Shown: positions 34,083 through 39,335 of the stretch, one piece after another | Layout: every line of letters begins with the position of its first letter | Position numbering within the stretch: the stretch's first letter is position 1 | Assembly: GCA_023261755.1 (NCBI GenBank) | Contig: JAGDXS010000022.1 | Location: 1 to 39,335 of the forward strand | Direction of reading: 5' to 3' | Length of the DNA: 39,335 nucleotides | From: Thermoplasmata archaeon | GTDB taxonomy: Archaea > Thermoplasmatota > Thermoplasmata > Thermoplasmatales > ARK-15 | Position numbers and translations under genes: made by a program | Notes under the pieces: model-generated | The model's input: only the letters and a program-made list of their open reading frames with translations | Told to the model about the DNA's origin: nothing | Database searches by the model: none

Positions 34083-35921
34083 ATGGAAAATTTTAGAATT
34101 ACTTGCACGGAAGATTGTTGCATTAATAAAGAATTCTTTCAGAAACAGGTAATATTTTCTATAGACATAAGTATAGGTTTAAAGAACTTTGGATATATAT
34201 TAGAAAATAAAGCTCTTTATTATGATTTCAACAAAGGAGAACATTATTTTTCCATATCTGAAGGAGATCCAGGTTATTCAAATGTCCTTCTAAAAGGCAA
34301 AGACATAGGTATTAAATTTAACAAAAAAGGTGATTTATACTGGCTAAGTTTTACAGGTGTAACAAAGGGCAATGAAAAAATAAAGGAATTATTAAATGGA
34401 AAGGATTTAAGATCAATAAAAAATGGTATGATTTTTCCTCTAGTTTTAAATAAAGGGGGACGAGCCTATTATTTATATCAATACGATGAAAAAGCTGAAA
34501 GCGAAGTTACTGAGCATTTAATAAAAATGCAAAAGGTATTTGAAGAAATTTTTGGAATGGATTCTTTTAGAATAGAAAAAATATCGGATGCGGAAAATTT
34601 CTGTGAAATTTTTAATTATGGCACCGTAAATGAACAATTTTATGAAATAGAAATTCATATGCCCTATGAAGGCCCTAGTATGAGGGGGATTCAAAGAAGG
34701 ATTTCTCTAGAACCTACTGAAAATGAATTTATAATTAAATATGATGGAGAATATTATGTTTTAAATCTTCCAGAAATAATTAAAAATTTAAAGATTCCTT
34801 CTGGGCCATTATTGAATGCTTTTAATGAAATAACTGAAAGAATAGCATTTTCATCTTACTATGAATCTGTATGCGAAAATGGAGTTTGCAAAGTTAAATG
34901 GATTTATGAAGAGAGATTTTTGCCAGATGTATTAGAAGTTTTGAATAAAATAATCAATTCAGGAGGAAAAATTGCAATATCAAAGCTAAAAAAATTAAAC
35001 TTTATTCATGAAGAAAATAAAAATATTGAATTTGAACGAATAAGTATGGAATTTTTCAAGAAGGAGATGATACTTTCAAAAGATATTAGTATTCTGCCCG
35101 AATTGAATGAATTAATAGATTCTGGGATATTGTATTACAATGCTGAATCTATGGATTTATATATGATAATAAAGAGAGATTCTCCTGATTATCCTGAAAT
35201 AAAATTAAAATCTTTAAAAAATAATATAAAATTCAATGAGAACAAATTCTTTTTCTGGTTAAGTTATCCAGACATTACAAAAACTAATAAGGATCTAATA
35301 GATAGGATAAAAAATAATCGTGTTTATAATTGGGAAAATGTATACCACATTCCATTTTTCATAGCCAAGGATGGAAGAATGTATTACAAAATTCTATACA
35401 ACCTTGAAAATGAGCAAAGCATAATATCTAATCTGTTGAAATTTTACAATAGCCATGTAGATGTTTTAGGTATTAATAGCTACAGAGTGGAAAAAATAGG
35501 AAATTCTGAAAGCATTTTAAAATTCATTCAGGATTTTAATTTAAATATTAGAATTGTTGAAATTGAAATAACTTTTGATTATTCAGGAAAAAATATGAAA
35601 GGATTAGTAAGAAATTTAGGACCATCTTTAGATTACATAGAATTCATTATTGATGAAGGAAATGATAAAAAATTGATAAATATAAATGAAATAGATAAAA
35701 AAATACCTATTTTTGGCACAAATGCTAAGGAATTCTTTAAAAATTTGATAAATAACCATGCCTTTTTCATACACATTGAATTTGTCTGCCTTAACAATAA
35801 CTGTAAAGTTAGGTCTTTCATTGAGGAAAAGATGGTAACAGTATTCATAGATGGCCTGGACGAATTAATTGGGAAGGGCCTAAAAAGAAGAATTTCCAAA
35901 TATAATGTTTTAATAATCTGA
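34083..35921 (+). CDS. Uncharacterised protein made of two copies of a ~290-residue domain
   Basis: No family is recognised for this 612-residue protein. It contains an internal duplication offset by about 305 residues, half 1 (about 18-305) against half 2 (about 324-612): FFQKQVIFSIDIS with FFKKEMILSKDIS; IKFNKKGDLYWLSF with IKFNENKFFFWLSY; GMDSFRIEKISDAE with GINSYRVEKIGNSE; EIEIHMPYEGPSMRG with EIEITFDYSGKNMKG; SVCENGVCKVKWIYEE with FVCLNNNCKVRSFIEE. Each half holds one C-x4-C pair (C264/C269, C569/C574), a possible metal or disulfide site. The extra N-terminal motif C8, C12-C13 belongs to half 1 only. There is no signal peptide or membrane segment, so it is probably cytoplasmic. The start has GAGGT seven bases upstream. 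It is divergent from the STAND ATPase and may be its partner, by inference from position. Confidence 0.85.
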   Translation: MENFRITCTEDCCINKEFFQKQVIFSIDISIGLKNFGYILENKALYYDFNKGEHYFSISEGDPGYSNVLLKGKDIGIKFNKKGDLYWLSFTGVTKGNEKIKELLNGKDLRSIKNGMIFPLVLNKGGRAYYLYQYDEKAESEVTEHLIKMQKVFEEIFGMDSFRIEKISDAENFCEIFNYGTVNEQFYEIEIHMPYEGPSMRGIQRRISLEPTENEFIIKYDGEYYVLNLPEIIKNLKIPSGPLLNAFNEITERIAFSSYYESVCENGVCKVKWIYEERFLPDVLEVLNKIINSGGKIAISKLKKLNFIHEENKNIEFERISMEFFKKEMILSKDISILPELNELIDSGILYYNAESMDLYMIIKRDSPDYPEIKLKSLKNNIKFNENKFFFWLSYPDITKTNKDLIDRIKNNRVYNWENVYHIPFFIAKDGRMYYKILYNLENEQSIISNLLKFYNSHVDVLGINSYRVEKIGNSESILKFIQDFNLNIRIVEIEITFDYSGKNMKGLVRNLGPSLDYIEFIIDEGNDKKLININEIDKKIPIFGTNAKEFFKNLINNHAFFIHIEFVCLNNNCKVRSFIEEKMVTVFIDGLDELIGKGLKRRISKYNVLII

Positions 35922-36152
35922 CCATAAAAATTTAATTGAATAATAATTATTTTTAAATATTTTTTTAAAATCAAAAATTAAACTTATTAATTTAATAAAT
36001 AAAATTATATCCAAAAGATACAAAATTAACAATAAAATTTTACAATTAATTTCAATTTTTTTAAAAAAATTTTAAAAATAACTGTATAATAATAAAAATT
36101 ATATCAAAAATATTTTTATATTGGAAATAGCATGAACAATATTGGTGAATTT
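35922..36152. other. AT-rich promoter interval before the peptide-binding protein
   Basis: About 230 bases are nearly all A/T. Direct runs such as TTTTTTAAAAAAATTTTAAAA near 36056-36075 and AAAATATTTTTATATT at 36107-36122 could hold TATA boxes for the strong plus-strand gene. The T-rich bases after 35921 could terminate the upstream gene. GGTGA at 36144-36148 is the ribosome binding site that fixes the start at 36153. No RNA gene was seen. Confidence 0.45.
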
Positions 36153-38846
36153 ATGAATAAAAGAAATTTATATGCCATAGTGGCAGTAATTGTAGTGATA
36201 GTGATAATCATAGCAGCAGCCGCCGTTCTTTTGTACAAGCCATCTAAAACAACAACGCCAACACCTACTGCGCCAACGCTAGTTTCAGTTACACCTTCTA
36301 CACAGCTCACAACTGTAGGATCCTCTGTACAGTTTGTAGCAAATGTAAAGGGAAATGTAACATCTGTTTTATGGAACTTTGGTGATGGTACAACAGGATC
36401 CGGATTAATAGTAAACCACACATACAATGAACCTGGAAAATATCTGGTATTTGCAAATGCAACAGGACCAAATGGATATTCGAACAATTTGAACAATCTT
36501 TGGTTGATTACAGTTTCACCTCAGACACTTAGCCCGGCATTGGCAAGTGAAGTAGCACAGCCGACAGTTGCATTTAATAAAACAGTAAATCCAAACGCAC
36601 CAATATTTTCTTTGAATACAAATGCAATTTTTGAGGTTTCTTATTTACAACCACCAACAGCATCAAACTGGACAATTGGATATTATGTAATAAACTATGG
36701 AGACGGAACACCTGTAAATGTTACACCAGCACTTTATAATACAAGTTCAGGGACATACCTTAGTGCCATTTTCAATCATATATACACCAAGAGTGGTTTT
36801 TATGCTGTTAATATAACAATTGTTACTTACAATGATACACCTTTTGTGAAAAATATTGTAATAAATAATGTTACATCAATACAATATCTTCCAGTAAATT
36901 ATTATAATAAAGTATTGAGCTCAAACTACCGCGTTCAATCTGAGTTTTTAACAGTATATGTTGCTGCACCATCACAAACGGCTGGTATATTTAAACCCAC
37001 AAGCACTGTAACAACATCTGGAGTAATAAATGTGGCAGAAGTAGTTCCATCCGGTCCATATTCATTCGATCCAGATATAGATTATGAAACTGTTGGAGCT
37101 GAGATAATAGCAAACGTATATGAAACAATGATTGCATATAATGGATCAAGTACAAGCCAATTTGTTCCAACTATTGCCAAAGAGGTTCCAACCATATCGA
37201 ATGGTGGAATTTCTCCAAATGGTTTGAATTATACATTCTATTTGAGATCTGGCCTTAAATTTGCAAATGGGGACCCTGTAACAGCATGGGATGCTTATGT
37301 AAGCTACGTAAGAGCACTCATTTTCGAGCTAGGATCTCCCGGTACTCCAGGATGGATCCTTGGACAAGATCTTTTGCCCTATGGTGGTTATTATTTCAAT
37401 TCATCTGGTGCATTGGTAGCAACAAACACTTATCAAAATATAACTAAGGCAATAACATATAGTAATGCTACTCAGAGTGTAACATTCCATCTAATAAAAC
37501 CTGATCCAGCATTTCTTGATTATATTGCAAATACTTTGATCGGATCTATAGTGGATTGGAACTGGTTAGTTGAGCATGGTGCAGGTATCTCTTTCACACC
37601 TTCTGGATTCCAAGCATATTCTTCACAGGGTAACGAACAGAATTATAATAATTACGTAAGGTATAACGCTATGGGCTCAGGTCCTTACATGATAGAGACA
37701 TACCTTTCTGGTCAATCTATAGTGTTAGCACCTAATCCAAATTACGTTCCAATTCCTGGATATCCTGGATACAATGCTACGCCTAAATACAAAGTATATA
37801 TACAATGGGTAAAAGATCCTGAAACTGCATTGTTAATGATGGAAAGTGGGCTTTCACAAATAACTACTGGCCTACCTACTTCTGATTACCCCACTGTTGC
37901 AAAATTGCAATCTGAAGGGAAACAGAGCATTTATACATTCCCAACATTGAGCGTATTCTTCTTCAACTTTAACTGGAACATAAATGAAACAATGATGCAC
38001 GGTGCATATGGATCCCAATATAGCATACCTTACAATTATTTCACAAACCCATATGTAAGGGCTGCATTTGCTGACGCTTTCAATTACACAAACTACATAA
38101 ACAACCTTGTTGGTAATGTGATTTACCATGCTGACTTTGCATTCCACTATGTTGGAATAATTCCAAAGGGCATGCCAGGATATGTAAACGCAACATGGCT
38201 ACAGGAGCACGGTGCAACAATACCTCAATATAACCTGACATTGGCAAAGCACTTGATGGAAGAATCTGGTGTATATAATGAATCTGTATCATTCCCAATT
38301 GTAATATATGCGGGAGATCCTGTGGACTTTGCAGCGGCAGGAATGTGGGCTGCAAATCTCTCTGCAATTGATCCTAACATCCATGCAACACCTGTTTACC
38401 AGCCATTCGCTTCATCAATTGGCTATATGGCAGCAAATATGGATCCTATGCCAATATACTTGCTTGGATGGGCTCCAGACTATCCATATCCTTCAGATTA
38501 TGTAAATGCTATGTACTTACAGGGAGGAACTTATTCATTATCTAATGGATGGAATTATACAAATCTGATTAATGCAGGCTGGACTCAAGAAGCACAGGAA
38601 TGGCAGAACATGACGAATCTTATTTTCAAGGCTGATAGTACAGTAAATGTAACACAATCATTGATGTACTTTGATGAAGCAGAAGTAATTGCAGTTAATC
38701 TTAATCTCTACGTTTATACAGAACAACAGAATGCATTCTGGTATTATGCACCAAACCTGCTTGGAGTACAATATGAAGAAAATCCAATGATAAATGGTGG
38801 TGGAGATACTCTATACTATTATCTTACACTTGGTCCATCTTCTTAA
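36153..38846 (+). CDS. Membrane-anchored ABC-type peptide-binding protein with PKD domains
   Basis: This is the solute-binding component of an oligopeptide/dipeptide-type uptake system (SBP family 5). Residues 6-29 form an N-terminal membrane anchor followed by a Thr/Pro linker. One PKD domain is clear (VSVTPSTQLTT... with WNFGDGTT and HTYNEPGKY) and a second follows (INYGDGTPVN with NHIYTKSGFYAV). The substrate-binding part starts near 310: SFDPDIDYETVGAEIIANVY, NYTFYLRSGLKFANGDPVTA, then GSGPYMIETYLSGQSIVLAPN. The C-terminal ends EENPMINGGGDTLYYYLT. The length (897 residues from ATG 36153) exceeds the usual 500-600 because of the PKD part. GGTGA four bases upstream decides the start over ATG 36132. 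Permease and ATPase genes are not in the window. The product probably binds peptides outside the cell. Confidence 0.92.
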   Translation: MNKRNLYAIVAVIVVIVIIIAAAAVLLYKPSKTTTPTPTAPTLVSVTPSTQLTTVGSSVQFVANVKGNVTSVLWNFGDGTTGSGLIVNHTYNEPGKYLVFANATGPNGYSNNLNNLWLITVSPQTLSPALASEVAQPTVAFNKTVNPNAPIFSLNTNAIFEVSYLQPPTASNWTIGYYVINYGDGTPVNVTPALYNTSSGTYLSAIFNHIYTKSGFYAVNITIVTYNDTPFVKNIVINNVTSIQYLPVNYYNKVLSSNYRVQSEFLTVYVAAPSQTAGIFKPTSTVTTSGVINVAEVVPSGPYSFDPDIDYETVGAEIIANVYETMIAYNGSSTSQFVPTIAKEVPTISNGGISPNGLNYTFYLRSGLKFANGDPVTAWDAYVSYVRALIFELGSPGTPGWILGQDLLPYGGYYFNSSGALVATNTYQNITKAITYSNATQSVTFHLIKPDPAFLDYIANTLIGSIVDWNWLVEHGAGISFTPSGFQAYSSQGNEQNYNNYVRYNAMGSGPYMIETYLSGQSIVLAPNPNYVPIPGYPGYNATPKYKVYIQWVKDPETALLMMESGLSQITTGLPTSDYPTVAKLQSEGKQSIYTFPTLSVFFFNFNWNINETMMHGAYGSQYSIPYNYFTNPYVRAAFADAFNYTNYINNLVGNVIYHADFAFHYVGIIPKGMPGYVNATWLQEHGATIPQYNLTLAKHLMEESGVYNESVSFPIVIYAGDPVDFAAAGMWAANLSAIDPNIHATPVYQPFASSIGYMAANMDPMPIYLLGWAPDYPYPSDYVNAMYLQGGTYSLSNGWNYTNLINAGWTQEAQEWQNMTNLIFKADSTVNVTQSLMYFDEAEVIAVNLNLYVYTEQQNAFWYYAPNLLGVQYEENPMINGGGDTLYYYLTLGPSS

Positions 38847-38881
38847 TGATTTAAATCATTATTCAATTTTTTATTTTTTTT
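38845..38881 (+). terminator. Palindrome and T-runs after the peptide-binding protein
   Basis: A perfect 16-base palindrome AATGATTTAAATCATT (38845-38860) overlaps the stop codon and is followed by T-runs to 38881. This is a stem-plus-T-run or plain T-run terminator for a gene likely to be highly expressed. Confidence 0.6.
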
Positions 38882-39272
38882 AATAAAGTTAATAAGGTAA
38901 ATTGATTTTAAAATTTTATAATCGTAAATACGGGGGAAGAAAAATTTTTTGGTAGTGATAATTTTTTTATGATAATGAAATTGAACCTTCACCATTGCAT
39001 TAAATACTCCTCATAATGTAATAAATATTTTTATTTCTATTCTTTATTTTAAAAACTTTTTTTAAATTTTTAAATCTTCCATATGTTTAAAAAGAAATCT
39101 TAGTTAATTTTTACTCATCTTGAAAATTGATTGAAATGTTAATGTATTAAGTAATCTTAGAATAATTAAAAATTATAAAAAATCAATTTTTCTGAAAGGA
39201 TTTCTAATAAGACTAAAGAATCTAAAATTTAAATACAAAAATTTTAATAAAATAAAAATAACACCACGCGAC
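38882..39272. other. Gene-free AT-rich interval
   Basis: About 390 bases between the terminator and the tRNA-Arg gene contain no open frame with a plausible product on either strand and no repeat array. A/T runs are abundant. Confidence 0.5.
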
Positions 39273-39282
39273 AAAAAGAAAA
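39273..39282 (-). terminator. T-run terminator after tRNA-Arg
   Basis: On the minus strand TTTTCTTTTT directly follows the tRNA discriminator base, typical for an archaeal tRNA terminator. Confidence 0.55.
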
Positions 39283-39335
39283 CGGGCCCGGCGGGATTTG
39301 AACCCGCGATCCCTGGCTTAGAAGGCCAGTGCCTT
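39283..39335 (-). tRNA. tRNA-Arg (anticodon UCU), 5' part beyond the window
   Basis: On the minus strand, the anticodon stem CTGGC/GCCAG (39329-39325 with 39317-39313) encloses the loop CTTCTAA, anticodon TCT (39322-39320), reading AGA. The T arm GCGGG/CCCGC surrounds TTCAAAT, followed by the acceptor 3' strand CGGGCCC (39290-39284) and discriminator G (39283). CCA is not encoded. The D arm and acceptor 5' strand lie to the right of base 39335. Confidence 0.93.

Noticed and set aside
36116-36496. A 126-codon minus-strand frame opposite the start of the peptide-binding protein
   Set aside because: It mirrors the anchor, Thr/Pro linker and PKD region of a clear gene and shows no motif.
38847-39282. 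Small RNA or C/D-box RNA in the gene-free interval
   Set aside because: TGATAA- and TGATAATGA-like strings occur, but without a paired C/D arrangement or stable stem.
1-39335. CRISPR array, integrase-attachment pair or prophage
   Set aside because: No regularly spaced repeats, no cas gene, no recombinase and no phage structural gene were seen; the only mobile trace is the broken transposase at the left edge.

Overview
The window looks like chromosomal DNA of a Thermoplasmatales-type archaeon (Thermoplasma/Picrophilus/Ferroplasma/Acidiplasma relatives). The DNA is visibly AT-rich. It has archaeosine tRNA-guanine transglycosylase, an archaeal ATP-dependent DNA ligase, an archaeal beta-CASP RNase J, a plasma-membrane type H+-ATPase, a KDG-aldolase-like enzyme and a penicillin-acylase homologue. 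GGTGAT-like ribosome binding sites precede many operon-internal starts. TATA-like boxes lie about 22-30 bases before several starts with no ribosome binding site, as expected for leaderless transcripts. The exact genus cannot be fixed from the sequence alone.

Layout. 1-620: a broken DDE transposase running off the left edge, with a possible insertion-sequence end. 695-5674 (minus): a compact unit of acyl-CoA dehydrogenase, ETF beta, ETF alpha, archaeosine TGT and tRNA-Pro(CGG), with neighbours overlapping or 1-11 bases apart. 6008-7934 (minus): aldo/keto reductase and a zinc-ribbon membrane protein. 8025-13169 (plus): a flavin-binding split-barrel protein, penicillin-acylase-type Ntn hydrolase, small membrane protein and DNA ligase. 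13170-15617: a small 8-Cys protein (minus), a membrane protein and arginyl-tRNA synthetase (plus). 15614-18346 (minus): a three-gene overlapping unit of class-II amidotransferase-like protein, KDG-aldolase-like enzyme and NAD-kinase-like protein. 18505-18942: DUF2721 membrane protein, then a 645-base stretch that appears to hold a decayed gene. 19588-27384: RNase J, EamA transporter, P-type H+-ATPase, MFS transporter, and a DUF3311/sodium-solute symporter pair. 27440-31343: a roadblock-like protein (minus), then a three-gene plus-strand operon of secreted phosphoesterase, membrane protein and alkyl-DHAP-synthase-like flavoenzyme. 31348-35921: two divergent large genes, a STAND/TPR ATPase and a 612-residue protein made of two copies of an unrecognised domain. 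36153-38846: a membrane-anchored peptide-binding protein with PKD domains. 39283-end: partial tRNA-Arg(UCU).

How the genes fit together. The first operon links fatty-acyl-CoA oxidation and its electron carrier to tRNA modification and a tRNA gene. The 15.6-18.3 kb unit suggests sugar-acid metabolism plus nucleotide cofactor chemistry. The transporters, proton pump and extracellular enzymes (acylase, phosphoesterase, peptide-binding protein) fit a heterotroph in acidic surroundings.

Most worth following: the divergent STAND ATPase / duplicated-domain pair, the AGPS-like enzyme in an archaeal operon, the archaeosine TGT lacking the zinc-binding cysteines and abutting a tRNA gene, and the amidotransferase whose nucleophilic Cys sits at position 3.
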